In this document: piece by piece, positions 1-9,485 of the stretch
Position numbering within the stretch: position 1 is the stretch's first letter
How the letters are laid out: the number at the start of each line of letters is the position of its first letter
Source of the DNA: Gentiana macrophylla
Taxonomy: Eukaryota; Streptophyta; Magnoliopsida; Gentianales; Gentianaceae
Direction of reading: 5' to 3'
Length of the DNA: 64,000 bases
Assembly: GCA_026214975.1 (NCBI GenBank)
Contig: CM047817.1
Span: forward strand, 54,742,246-54,806,245
The notes under the pieces: generated by a model
Databases searched by the model: none
Told to the model about the DNA's origin: nothing
What the model saw: only the letters and a program-made list of their open reading frames with translations
Position numbers and translations under genes: made by a program

Positions 1-262
1 CATTGATACTACATCAAATAGAACTTGAGAAATGAAGAACCTGCTAATTTGTTGAGTTTGCATCAGTCCTTGCAATAATTTTAGGTGTCGGCCTTAGTAG
101 CTCTGAACCTGCAACTTGTTCTTATGTGATCATGACATGAGCATTGTGTGAGCTTTTATCAGCTTTGCTTAGTTAATGAACTTATTTTTGTGCATTTGTC
201 TTACTACCTGTGTGAAGATGTCTGTTAACTAATCTGATTAAGAAAAAGGAGATTTGTTAAGT
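1..262. other. Unassigned AT-rich sequence at the window edge
   Basis: No coding, RNA or repeat signal could be recognised here. It lies just left of the first unit of the tandem duplication and may be interior sequence of the CACTA element. Confidence 0.4.
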
Positions 263-893
263 GTTGCGCACGTTTCAGTAAGTCTGTTTAAAAGTCTTTC
301 TTGACTATGTTTGTTGTAGTTTGATAAAGCTTAGACATATCTACCTTGTCTAAACTGAAAATCCTATCTTGTGCAATCTGCTCAGATGAGTGTCATGTTT
401 ATTGACTGAGTGTATCAAGTCATGTCTTAGTTGCTATTTGCTCAGTTCAGACAGCTTGATCTGGTGTTTGTGTCAGTCTATTAACCATAGTTAAAGTATG
501 TTCTTGTGCATTTGATATACCTGCTGCTAGCTTATTAAATGTCATGCATTGCAGCCCCTCCTCAAGATGATTTGAGTACTCTTATATGTGCCTTGTTGCA
601 TACCTTAATGTGTGCTTTCATATTCTGTGGTTTGCTGAGTTTAAGTACATGTTTTAATGTGATCAAGGAACATGCATGATAGAAGTTGATGGCATGTTTT
701 TTGTAGTGACATGCTGCTATGTGAGCACGCAAGTCTGGTCTCAATCTGTATTCATATCTCTGTTGGAGTCTTGTTTGGATCAAGACCTAAATATGTTTTG
801 AGTTTTGTTCTCAGTCCCGTTCTAAGATACATGTGTTGTGTTTACCTAAGGTGAAATCAAGCTAAGGAGTCTAATAATATGTGTACAGAGTGA
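263..893 (+). repeat. Tandem duplication, unit 1
   Basis: This stretch and 1102-1680 are diverged copies, with matching starts 839 bp apart. Shared landmarks are the start (GTTGCRCACRTTTCAGT), a block on cttgtctaaactgaa, gatgatttRAGTACTCTT, a block on catgatagaagttgatgg, and the end gtctRWTAATATGTGTACAG. Both are GT-rich and non-coding; open frames across them are not conserved between units. Unit 2 carries several small deletions. Confidence 0.85.
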
Positions 894-1101
894 GCACAGC
901 CTGTTAGTGTGCTTATGAATTAGTTTTCTACTTGACTGAAGTTATGCAGTCTATTCTTGTTGGTTCAATCTACTGGATTATTGAGTATTTATATCCACCT
1001 GAATAACATATTTTTTATTTTTTAAAGTTCAATCTGAGCTAGCTTGACATTCTCTAAACTTCTATTTATGTGTCTAACTGAATATGCATATGTTTGTCTG
1101 A
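894..1101. other. Spacer between the two duplicated units
   Basis: AT-rich non-coding sequence between the duplicated units, with no recognised feature. It is either the unduplicated tail of unit 1 or part of the period lost from unit 2. Confidence 0.4.
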
Positions 1102-1680
1102 GTTGCACACATTTCAGTCACTCTGTTTAAAAGTTTCTTGGCTATGTTTGTTGTAGTTTGATAAAACTTAGGCATGTCTTCCTTGTCTAAACTGAACTTG
1201 CTATCTTGTGCAATCTGCTCAGCTGAGTGTCATGTTTATTGAGTGAGTGTATTAAGTCATGTCTTAGTTTTTATCTAAAGTATGTTCTTGTGCATCTGAT
1301 ATGCCTGCTGCTAGCTATTTTATGTCATGTTTTGCGGCCCCTCAAGATGATTTAAGTACTCTTCTTTGTGCCTTGTTGGATACGTTAATTTGTGCTTTCA
1401 TGTTCTCTGGTTTGCTAAGTTTAAGTACATGTTTTTGTTGTGATCAAGTAACATGCATGATAGAAGTTGATGGTATGTTTTCTTAAGTAACATGCTGTTA
1501 TGTGAGCATGCAGTCTGGTCTCAGTATGTATTCATGTCTCTATTGCAGTCTTGTTTGGATCAATACCTTTTTTTTGAGTCTTGGTCTTAGTCATATTCTA
1601 AGGTACATGTTGTGTTGTGTTTTCCTTAGGTGCAATCAAGCTGAGGAGTCTGTTAATATGTGTACAGACTACAGAGTGTG
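1102..1680 (+). repeat. Tandem duplication, unit 2
   Basis: Second copy of 263-893, shorter by small indels and diverged by scattered substitutions, so the duplication is not recent. The apparent 61-residue frame inside it has no counterpart in unit 1 and is not a gene. Confidence 0.85.
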
Positions 1681-2597
1681 ATACTTAAGTGATTAGATGT
1701 GTCTTTTTGTCTGAGATTTTGTTTTTTTTGCATTATATCTTACTTGTGTTCACGTATGTCGACCTGTTTTAGTTGCTAGAGTCTAGGACCTGAAGTTCAG
1801 GTTGCACGATATGTCTAAGTTGTTGTATAAGATGTGTTTATCATGTGAGTGTGCAATCTGTTTGACATCTTGTTTGATGAACATGAAATGTGAAAGCCAA
1901 AGCTATTTTTATGTCAGGTTAAGATTTTCCATGATCGGTTGTGATTTTCCAAGATTTTGTGTTGTATTATCGCATGGTTTTCTACTTGAAGTTGTCCCCA
2001 TCCTCCTTGGTCTTCGGTTTGCGTACATTTGAATTGTCTGTGTTGTATTAGTGTATTATCGTGGGCTATTTCCTTGAAGTTGTGTCCCCCCTCCCTTCTC
2101 TTCTAGCTTATCCACATATTGTAGCATTGCACTTGCTGCTGGTTTCGTATTCTTTCTCATCCATGTGATGTACTATCATTTATCAAAGATCATGACATTT
2201 ATATTCTTGTCCCCATCCACTCCTCTTTTTTGCTCTGTTTTGCCTTAACATATTGATATTCTTATGCTAAGAATATGCTCTGAAACTAAGTTGCTAATGG
2301 TACATGGGTAGTAAAAAAGGCATACATTTGAAGCGTTATTCTGATCAAGCATAGTCTCTCTATTAGAAATTAGAATTTTCAGCTTTTATACGAAATTGAA
2401 GGTGGATGATGCTTTATTGATCTTCATACATATGTGTCACACCCACTGCATGTGCTGCATTATATCTAAAGGGTCCTTGTATTTTGGGTGTACTGCTTAG
2501 TGCAATATTGTAATAATAGTATGAAATAAGTTTTTAATTTAATTTTTGCCGATCCCATTGTTAATATCTTATCAACTATTTTGCTTTATGCATCTAG
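1681..2597. other. Unassigned AT-rich, intron-like sequence
   Basis: No coding domain or structural RNA was recognised. It is T-rich and ends in a good splice-acceptor context (TTTATGCATCTAG) immediately before the ARF-like segment at 2598, so part of it may be a decayed ARF intron. Confidence 0.35.
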
Positions 2598-2717
2598 GAT
2601 GAATTGCAAGATACTATTTTGCTCTTGGTTTATAATAAGCAAAATCTTCCTAATTCTATGAATGCCGTAGAAATTACCGAAAAACTTGGTGTCTTTTATC
2701 TCCGTCAACGTAATTGA
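2598..2717 (+). pseudogene. ARF small GTPase exon fragment (pseudogene)
   Basis: After an acceptor-like TAG, the frame reads [20 protein letters not shown] and continues through [11 protein letters not shown] to LRQRN, where TGA (2715-2717) stops it. This matches the ADP-ribosylation factor exon carrying the guanine-binding NKxD motif. Here that motif reads NKQN, so the Asp that contacts guanine is lost. Family members have Trp at the stop position, so TGG changed to TGA. ARF proteins recruit coat proteins to Golgi membranes, but this segment is only about 39 codons and lacks the P-loop exon, so it cannot encode a working protein. It is followed by a second, shorter ARF-like segment at 2893. 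The family call is strong because residue order matches over the whole segment; what the fragment belongs to is uncertain. Confidence 0.8.
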
Positions 2718-2892
2718 TATGCTTGTGTGATTGATCTTGATTTCACTCTAACATGAGAGTAAAAGAGCAGACGCTTATTGACCTATCCTTGTTTTTTGAA
2801 TTCATTGTGTATGTAATGTGTGTGCATAAGGAAGGCAAGGTTGATCAACATATTAAAGACCTCTAAGTTATGTTGTTTTTGGTTATATACAG
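2718..2892. other. Intron-like spacer between the ARF fragments
   Basis: Non-coding sequence ending in TTATATACAG, a plausible splice acceptor for the fragment at 2893. No further ARF sequence was found in it. Confidence 0.3.
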
Positions 2893-2970
2893 GAAGGACT
2901 CAGGGACACCGAGTTGCTCGTGTTAGAAAAGAAGCAGGATCTTCCTGATTATATGTATGTACCTAGGTAG
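2893..2970 (+). pseudogene. Second ARF-like exon fragment (pseudogene)
   Basis: Directly after TATATACAG the frame reads EGLRDTELLVLEKKQDLPDY followed by MYVPR and a TAG stop (2968-2970). It aligns with the same ARF exon as the fragment at 2598 (DELRD...NKQDLP), so the exon is present twice. Here the motif keeps Asp but has lost the leading Asn (KKQD). The two copies differ widely, so they are either old duplicates of one exon or pieces of two ARF genes. The segment is 25 codons long and not functional. The ARF match is shorter than for the first fragment, hence lower confidence. Confidence 0.6.
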
Positions 2971-3109
2971 AAAAAAGGCATACATTTGATGTATATTAAT
3001 TATTTGTTCATTTGTACCAAGATTGGAACTTTCTTAGTAATGAGAAATTCATATGATTGTGTTTTAACATTATTATCTCGTCACTAACTTTATTTTAGCA
3101 ATAGTGTCG

Positions 3110-3592
3110 GCCTTATGTAGAGAGGGGTTCATGATTTATAATGGTGGTAATTGTCATCAATAAAAAAAATTATTGAGGGTCGAATGACATGTAATGAGAG
3201 GATATGTAGTCATTGTATCATTATTTAGTGAGGGGCGAATTAAGCTATACCAAGGGGATGTTTGGTCATTAGATCATGATTTAGTGAGGGGTAAATGGAG
3301 TTTTAGTGATAGTATATCCCATAATAAAAACAATATTTAATGAGGGCAAATGAACTATTGTGACAAAATATGTCGTCATTAGAACAATTTTTAATGAGAG
3401 TAAAACACCTGTCACTAAATGAGAAACATCAATAACGATGGGACCTTTTACTCTCACAATTTACCTTTATATAGAGAAGCGGTAAGGACGGGCGATGAGA
3501 GTAAATTTCCTCTCATTAAAAGTCTTTGGTGTCGGGAAAGTGACTTTTAATGACTGGATTTCCCCTCGTTAAAAATCGATTTTCTTGTAGTG
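3110..3592. repeat. CACTA subterminal repeat region
   Basis: Short diverged direct repeats on a core like TTTAGTGAGGGGYRAAT or TTTAATGAGRGYAAA recur about every 50-60 bp (3190-3420), then appear inverted as CTCTCATTAAAAG and CCCTCGTTAAAAA near the end. Clustered subterminal motifs in both orientations next to a CACTA end are where En/Spm-type transposases bind. The array ends in the terminal repeat at 3580-3592. Confidence 0.6.
3580..3592 (-). repeat. CACTA terminal inverted repeat (right end)
   Basis: Minus strand CACTACAAGAAAA. The next three bases, TAG (3593-3595), are the candidate 3-bp target duplication; its partner and the left end lie outside the window or were lost. Confidence 0.65.
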
Positions 3593-4000
3593 TAGGTTGT
3601 CGGCTCGAGGCTATCTTTAGGACCGAAACGTCGCCTCTCTGCACGGTCTGTCTGATTAGGCGGTACTCTATCTTAATATGCTTTTGACCTCTTGTGACTG
3701 CGAAGGTCATTTGCATAAAATGGTATTAGCTCATCGAGACCTGGAATCACTTCCCGATCCAACAAATAACTTCTCAAGCCACACTACCGCTTTAGCTGCT
3801 CCGAAAGCTGCTATGTATTCGACTAACAGAGTCAAATTGGAAGTGCTAGATTGCTCCAATCTATAGTTCCATCACTATGAGTAAACACTGAGCCTAAGAT
3901 CAATTCACGATCATCTTTAATCCAACAAAAATCCGAATCAGTGTAACAAATACTCAGGTTTGCACCCCGAATATACAAGCATATAATTCCTCGTTCTCCG
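3593..4000 (-). pseudogene. Copia RNase H C-terminal remnant
   Basis: On the minus strand, separate short frames read GSVFT, then VEYIAAFGAAKAVVWLEKLF, then TRGQKHIKIEYRLIRQTVQR followed by GDVSVLKIASS. These are the successive blocks of the Ty1/copia RNase H (AEYIAA..AxEAVWL, then HQRSKHIxxxYHxIRE..QRGDVxxxKIASxxNxAD). RNase H removes the RNA template during reverse transcription. The blocks lie in different frames with stops between them, so this is a dead copy. The CACTA element inserted just after the KIAS block, removing the last residues. The same end is recognisable, also broken, at 52030-52120 in element E. Confidence 0.8.
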
Positions 4001-4252
4001 AAGGTACTTGAGGATGCACTATACTGCTACTCAACGTCCGAATCCAAGATTCGACTGTTATTGACTTTTAATAACCTGACTTTCTCTATCCAAAAGAGAA
4101 CTTATCCCATTTTCTCTATATCCAAAGATTTGAGAGAATTATTCTGTGAGGGGTTGGGTAGGAAACCCCTTGTTGAATCTAGCATTCAAAAATGCATCAT
4201 CATCTTAACAATAAGATGAATAGAACACTGCCACTACTTGCTCCCATGAATT

Positions 4253-4585
4253 CGACCGAATCAAATTCTAAGAATATAGTCCACTTCTCTGATTCAGAGA
4301 AGCTTTGGCTCGTCAGTTCTTGACTTCAGATAACACACCCATGTTGTTCACAACTATTGCAGTGTTACCTGTATAAACACTAACGTCTACTACTTTACCA
4401 ATATTGATTCTCTGGTCTACAAAAGACTCATCAATATTGGTAAAGTAGTAGACGTTAGTGTTTATACAGGTAACACTGCAATAGTTGTGAACAACATGGG
4501 TGTGTTATCTGAAGTCAAGAACTGACGAGCCAAAGCTTCTCTGAATCAGAGAAGTGGACTATATTCTTAGAATTTGATTCGGTCG
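4253..4585. repeat. 155-bp near-perfect inverted duplication (hairpin)
   Basis: Arms 4253-4407 and 4431-4585 are reverse complements over about 155 bp, separated by a 23-bp spacer. Only the left arm fits the colinear E sequence (about 51560-51700); the right arm is the extra inverted copy. The string ACAAAAGACTCATCAATA occurs in the spacer/right-arm start and again right after the right arm, suggesting template switching at a short homology. Confidence 0.9.
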
Positions 4586-5662
4586 ACAAAAGACTCATCA
4601 ATACTCGGGTCAAACCCACACATTTCAAAACATGTGAATTTGTATGACCTGAAGGTTTCTTTAATCCACCAATGGATTTTAGCATAGGCAGTCAATCTAC
4701 CGTCGGCTTTAAGCTAAAACCCTTCTGTTCCAAATGAATTCAAGCTCTTTTGTACTGCAAGAAAATTTCAAGGCATCACCCATGTTAGTATTTATGCTTT
4801 CCATGGAGTCAAGCAAGGCGGAATGGTGAGAGAGTTTTAGGGCATCACCCCTAGTTAACTCTCTACTTCTCAGGGAATCACCCCTAGACCACTTGGCTTT
4901 GCCTTAAAAGGTAAACTTTCTCGTTTATTCGACTCTTTTCATGTAGATCCAATTTCTCCTATCCTGAGACACTCAGGTGGTTCTACAAAAGTGTGAACAG
5001 AATTGGAGTACAAAAACTCCATTTACGGGTTTATGGCTGTAACACCCCGATTTCCAATCCCGTCGGCCGCCGGTATTGGTCACCGCGGTGCCACCCTCAC
5101 GACACACAGTCGTGGCAGTAATATCCAACATTCCACGACAGAGAAATAAACATCCACCATTCATTATACAAAAAAAGAAATGTTAAATTAAGTGCAATCT
5201 CCTGAAGAAAATGAAAATATGCGGAAACGTCAGTAAAATCTTAAAGTTTTGAAAATCCAGTAAGTGGAAATATAAGACTGCGACTACATGGCTCTCGAAA
5301 CCCCGCGACGTCCCAGCAATAAGCAATCATCCAAAGAAAACACCTGCTAAGAATCTGCTCCCCATAAACGGATCATAGCAGGGTCAACCAAAAGTAAAAA
5401 CGTCAACTATAAAGTTGAGTAAGAATATATTTAGTATATATAAAGCAGAAGACGACAAAAAGTTGAGTAAAACTTTCCAACCATATGCCAAATCCAACAC
5501 ATGAAAAAAAAAAAAAACAAAACAAAACAAAACATCACAACTAACTATACCTAATGGTCCCGAATGTGCACATCCCTCAAAAGGTTAAACCCCTAAAGAG
5601 GAGGATCCTAAAGGTCATCCAATGGTACAATTAACTAAATGGACCCTCACGTACTGGGGTGC

Positions 5663-5813
5663 AAGGAAACCTTCCCGGGTTCCCGGCTTCGGGTGCTACC
5701 CTATCCGGCCCGACCATACCAATGTCTGCAACTCCCCAAATACGTTAAGGTCATTGAAGTCATAAGGAAACCTTCCCGGGTTCCCGGCTCTGGGTGCTAC
5801 CCTATCCGGCCCA
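5663..5813. repeat. 101-bp-spaced GC-rich direct repeat with hairpin cores, in LTR1
   Basis: Two copies of an approximately 50-bp block begin at 5663 and 5764. Each contains CCCGGGTTCCCGG, which can fold on itself, followed by GGGTGCTACCCTATCCGGCC. The pair recurs in LTR2 (from about 12831) and LTR3 (from about 20009), so it is a fixed part of the LTR. Confidence 0.8.
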
Positions 5814-5952
5814 ACCACTATGGGTCTACAAACTTCAATGCCTAAAATCCAAATCCCACAGTGATGTCAATATCCCTGACTCATCAAACATGATTTCCAA
5901 CACTTGTTCATAAGGTTGAACAACAACTAACAAGGAAAGGAAGACAAAACAA

Positions 5953-6222
5953 ACTGGACGCCCGTTTGGAAGGCTGGAAGTCCGTCCAAAAACTTTACTG
6001 GACGCCCGTCCAAAAACTCAGACGCTCGTCCACCAAAAACTGTTGCATCCTGAATCAAATTTAACAACTCGGACGCCCGTCCAGATAATCCAGACGCCCG
6101 TCCACTAAAAACTGTTACATCCTGAATCAGTTTTAACACCTCATACGCCCGTCCAGATGATCCAGACGCCCGTCTGAAATGTACCCAAGGCAGACGGCCG
6201 TCCACATGAATTAGACGCTCGT
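5953..6222. repeat. GGACGCCCGTCC dyad array in LTR1
   Basis: About ten copies of a 12-bp hyphenated palindrome (GGACG-CC-CGTCC and variants) alternate with short spacers, including a repeated TTRCATCCTGAATCA. The apparent repeated GRAS-like peptide on the minus strand here is a by-product of the array. Confidence 0.85.
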
Positions 6223-7226
6223 CCAGCCTGGGTTTCGACTAGAACCCTAGACCCCTCAATACGATTTTCACCTCGATTCACAAACCAAACCCAGCAATAG
6301 ACAACCGATGCAGCATAGAGAACTTCATGAAACAAAATACCATATCATCTATAGACTTTAACCAAAGCGAAAACACACTACTATGGGTGCTTAACATCTC
6401 AAAACCCTTTTCCCAACATAACCACAATTACTTTATCATACAATGATACCATTAACACAGATTTGCAGCTTTGTACATACATGTTTGGGACGTCTTTCCA
6501 TGACCAAAACTATTATGAAAATCATAGTAACTTCTCACATATATCTGCCACTATGTATACTAACATAACCATAAACCAACGTTGCATTTTCAGCCCCAAA
6601 ATGTTATTTAAAACTCATGAAGAACAAGCGTAAACGTAGACCATGGAAATATTCTTACCGGTAACGTTGCACTTCTTGAAAACCTTTTTGCTAACAAGCT
6701 AGAATCGATCCTCTACGAAGCCCGAATCTATAAAAAGAAGGAAGGGCATTAAACACCACACAATTCTAGTGAATCACAAAGGTAGAACCCAAGATTCAAA
6801 CCACCCCCCTTCAAACGCATAAGTGGATTGGCCATGGCCTTTGGCCGGCCAATCATCATGCTCGATTTTGTAGGAAAAAAAATGATGCTTACCGACGACA
6901 ACGACGGCGAATTCCTCAACACCAAGGAGAAATTTTTTTTTCTCTCCTTCTTCCTCACAAGAAAGTCAGCTGCAAGGGGGAGGGTTTTGGGTTTCACGCT
7001 GCTCTTTGGGGAAAAAGGAAGGAAAAGGATTTAAAATCCTTTTAATTGCCAAAATAAGGGATTTGGAGAAATCTTTTCTTTTCTTTTAATTAAGGAGAAT
7101 TAAAAAATTATAAAAATCCTTTATTTAATTATTAATTAACTCTTCCATTTAATTAATAATCAAATAATCTCCCAAAATTGAATCCTTCACCGATTAGCTA
7201 GAAAGCCAAAATTTCGGGATGTTACA

Positions 7227-7240
7227 TCCTCTCCCCCTTA
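7227..7240 (-). promoter_or_regulatory. Polypurine tract, element A copy 1
   Basis: Minus-strand TAAGGGGGAGAGGA directly precedes the sense start (TGTAACA) of LTR1. This is the expected position for the primer of plus-strand DNA synthesis. Confidence 0.8.
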
Positions 7241-7363
7241 AGGCAAAACTTTGTCCTCGAAGTTCGGGTTCGTACCTGGCGTTATTCCGCCCCTTAAAAA
7301 AACACCTTCGTCCCGAAGATAAGCAAAAAGGATTTTCTGAACAATGTTTGAAGATTGCATACC

Positions 7364-8804
7364 TTAAGAGAACAAATGCGGGTACTTCTGTCGCATAGCA
7401 TCCTCAGCTTCCCATGTCGCCTCCTCGGTGGCATGGTTAGACCATAAAACCTTGACGATGCTAACCTCACGTCCCCTTGTTTTTCGTACCTTGGTATCTA
7501 AAATCTTTACCGGTACTTCCTCGTAAGTCAAAGACTGATCTAGCTCAATGACCTCTGGTTCGATCACGTGAGAAGGATCACTCACGTACTTGCGCAGCTG
7601 AGATACGTGAAACACATTATGCACTTTATCCAACGCCGGTGGTAAAGCTAGCCAATATGCCACTTCACCTATGCGGTCCAAGATCTCATATGGCCCCGCG
7701 TGCACTTGGGACTCAACTTCCTTTCTTGCCAAAAGCATCACTCTCCTGCGGTTGGTGATACACGTAGTAATACCTTATCGCCCACGGCGAATTCAATATC
7801 CGGCGATGTAAACCGCATAACTCTTCTCGCCTATCTTGGCGGCCTTCATCTTTTCTCGGATTATCTCATGCACCGCTTAATCGTATCCTCGATCATCTCG
7901 CGCCCCAAGACCATCGCCTCGGACGAATCGTCCCAACAAACGGACTCTTGCACTTCCTACCATAAAGTGCCTCAAAAGGTGCTATCTTAATACTGGCGTG
8001 ATAGCTGTTGTTGTATGAAAACTCAATAAGATCGAGCTTTTCTTCCCAAGAGCCCTTGAACTCTAATACACATGCTCTCAGCTTGTCCTCCAAAGTTTGT
8101 ATGGTCCTCTATGTCTGACCATCGGTAGCAGGGTGAAAAGCCGTACTCATCCGCAGCTCCGTCCCCAAGGCTGTCTGTAGCTCCTGCCAAAACCGATATA
8201 TGAATCTCGCATCTCTATCTGACACAATACTGTTGGGTATACCGTGCAGTCTCACAATATTCCTCCGGTGTGCCATAACCAACTTTGTCTTACTCCATGT
8301 GTCTTTCATCGGAATGAAATGCGCCGTTTTTGTCAGTCTATCCGCAACGACCCAAATCATATTATTCCCTTTAGGACTCCTCGGTAGTCCGCATACAAAA
8401 TCCATGGAGATAGAATCCCACTTCCAAACTGACACATCCATCGGCTGAAGTGTACCCTACGGACGTCGATGTTCAATCTTGACCATCTGACAGGTCAAAC
8501 ACTTTGACACAAACTCTGCTACTTCACGTTTCATATTGGGCCACCAATAGGTTTTCTTGAGGTCTTTATACAGTTTGTCTCCTCCCAGATGTACAGAATA
8601 AGGCGTATTATGAGCCCCACTCAAGATCCGCCCTTTGAGTTCTTCGTCGGCTGGTACACACCACCGACCCTTTAACCGAATACTACCATCCTCGTGTAAC
8701 GTAAAATCAGCTGCCCCATCTGTACCAATCTTGGCCTTCTTTGCCTCAATTACCTTGTCGCCCACTTGTCTCACCCGGATCTCAGCATACAACTCGGGTT
8801 GCAA
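7364..8804 (-). pseudogene. Integrase with chromodomain, element A copy 1 (broken)
   Basis: Integrase pastes the retrotransposon DNA into the host genome; the chromodomain is thought to steer it to chromatin. Blocks in order: zinc-binding H-H-C-C domain (8457-8804, ending CLTCQMVK), catalytic core with MDFVCGLPR, VSDRDARF and TAFHPATDGQT (8109-8441), then [19 protein letters not shown] (7893-8093), and a chromodomain with EEATWEAEDAMRQKYPHLFS (7364-7741). The blocks are interrupted by TAG at 8457 and 8109 and by several frameshifts between 7741 and 7990. The copy 2 equivalent of the C-terminal half is still open. Both named stops also occur in copy 2. A product is not expected. Confidence 0.88.
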
Positions 8805-8831
8805 GACGAAGTCGCTTTTATCTCCGCCTTT

Positions 8832-9485
8832 CTAGATGACACAGATATTCATATGGTCCAACTCTCCTCGCAATCTGATCCGAGCTACTTCCTCGCACAA
8901 GGAATGAATCGACTTCCGACTCAAATCGTCCGCCACTACATTGGCCTTCCCTTCGTGGTATTGGATTTCCATGTCATAATCTTTAATTAACTCCAACCAA
9001 CGCCTCTGACGCATATTGAGCTCCTTCTGAGTAAATATGTACTTCAGACTCTTGTGATCTGAGAATACCTTGAATGTTATCCCATACAGGTTGTGTGGCC
9101 ATATCTTCAATGCGAAGACCACAGCTGCCAACTCTAAGTCGTGAGTCGGGTAGTGACTCTCATACGGCTTAAGCTGCCTTGATGCATACGCGATCACTCG
9201 CCTCCGTTGCATCAGCACACAACCCAGGCCATTCTTCGATGCATCAGTATAAACCTCAATGTCCTCATTCCCATCTGGTAATGCTAACACCGGAGCTGTA
9301 GTCAACCGTTCCTTAAGTAGTTGGAACGCCCTCTCACAATTTTCATCCCACTTAAACCGGTTCTCTTTCTGCATCAATGCAGTCATCGGCCTCGCAATCT
9401 TGGAAAAGTCTTTTACAAACCGCGGTAATATCCGGCTAAACCCAAGAAACTTGAATTTACGTAACGTTCTTAGGTCTTTGGCCAT
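8832..9485 (-). pseudogene. RNase H and RT connection domain, element A copy 1
   Basis: An open 217-codon block. It begins with the RT thumb/connection ([20 protein letters not shown]), followed by the RNase H fold with [44 protein letters not shown] and [20 protein letters not shown], and closes with [13 protein letters not shown]. RNase H degrades the RNA strand after copying. Typical chromoviruses have this fused in one polyprotein with RT and integrase. Here it is cut off from RT by a frameshift near 9470-9485 and from integrase by TAG at 8832-8834, a stop also present in copy 2. Within the block the RNase H acidic residues appear intact. Confidence 0.9.

Larger units (their letters stand above)
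1..3592. mobile_element. Probable interior and right end of a CACTA (En/Spm-type) transposon
   Basis: The right boundary is well supported: a 13-bp end at 3580-3592 reads, on the minus strand, CACTACAAGAAAA, the terminal inverted repeat typical of plant CACTA elements. It directly abuts copia sequence whose uninterrupted counterpart is near 52105-52118. No matching left end was found down to position 1, so the left part may be the interior of one long element or unrelated sequence. No transposase was recognised. The contents are AT- and GT-rich non-coding DNA, a tandem duplication and two ARF gene fragments. That all of this belongs to one element is inference. Confidence 0.45.
3593..5037 (-). 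mobile_element. Degenerate copia element F, pol 3' region (left piece)
   Basis: Minus-strand copia remnant, colinear with 51126-52118 of element E on the plus strand. It is bounded on the left by the CACTA end and on the right by element A, after which the same alignment resumes at 21572. It holds the end of a copia RNase H, then non-coding sequence. It also contains an inverted duplication (4253-4585) that E lacks. No open frame survives. Confidence 0.75.
5038..7226 (-). repeat. Element A LTR 1 (sense 3' LTR)
   Basis: Starts TGTAACACCCCG and ends GGGATGTTACA. It differs from LTR2 and LTR3 at many shared sites, for example a longer A-rich run near 5503 and CCCCCCTTC where the others have CCACCCTCC, so it is the odd one of the three. 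It contains a GC-rich direct repeat and a dyad array. Confidence 0.92.

Noticed and set aside
1301..2032. Frames of 61 and 76 residues near the left end
   Set aside because: Low-complexity Cys/Leu-rich translations of GT-rich DNA. The first is not conserved in the other tandem unit.
5927..6205. Open minus-strand frame with a repeated GRAS/SGRASELL-like peptide
   Set aside because: The peptide repeat is simply the translation of the GGACGCCCGTCC dyad array. The same frame is broken in LTR2 and has no start or domain context.
8200..8448. Plus-strand frames opposite the integrase and RT genes of element A (and similar at 9259-9660, 15370-15651, 16378-16785)
   Set aside because: Mirror frames of real minus-strand pol domains, with no domain match of their own.
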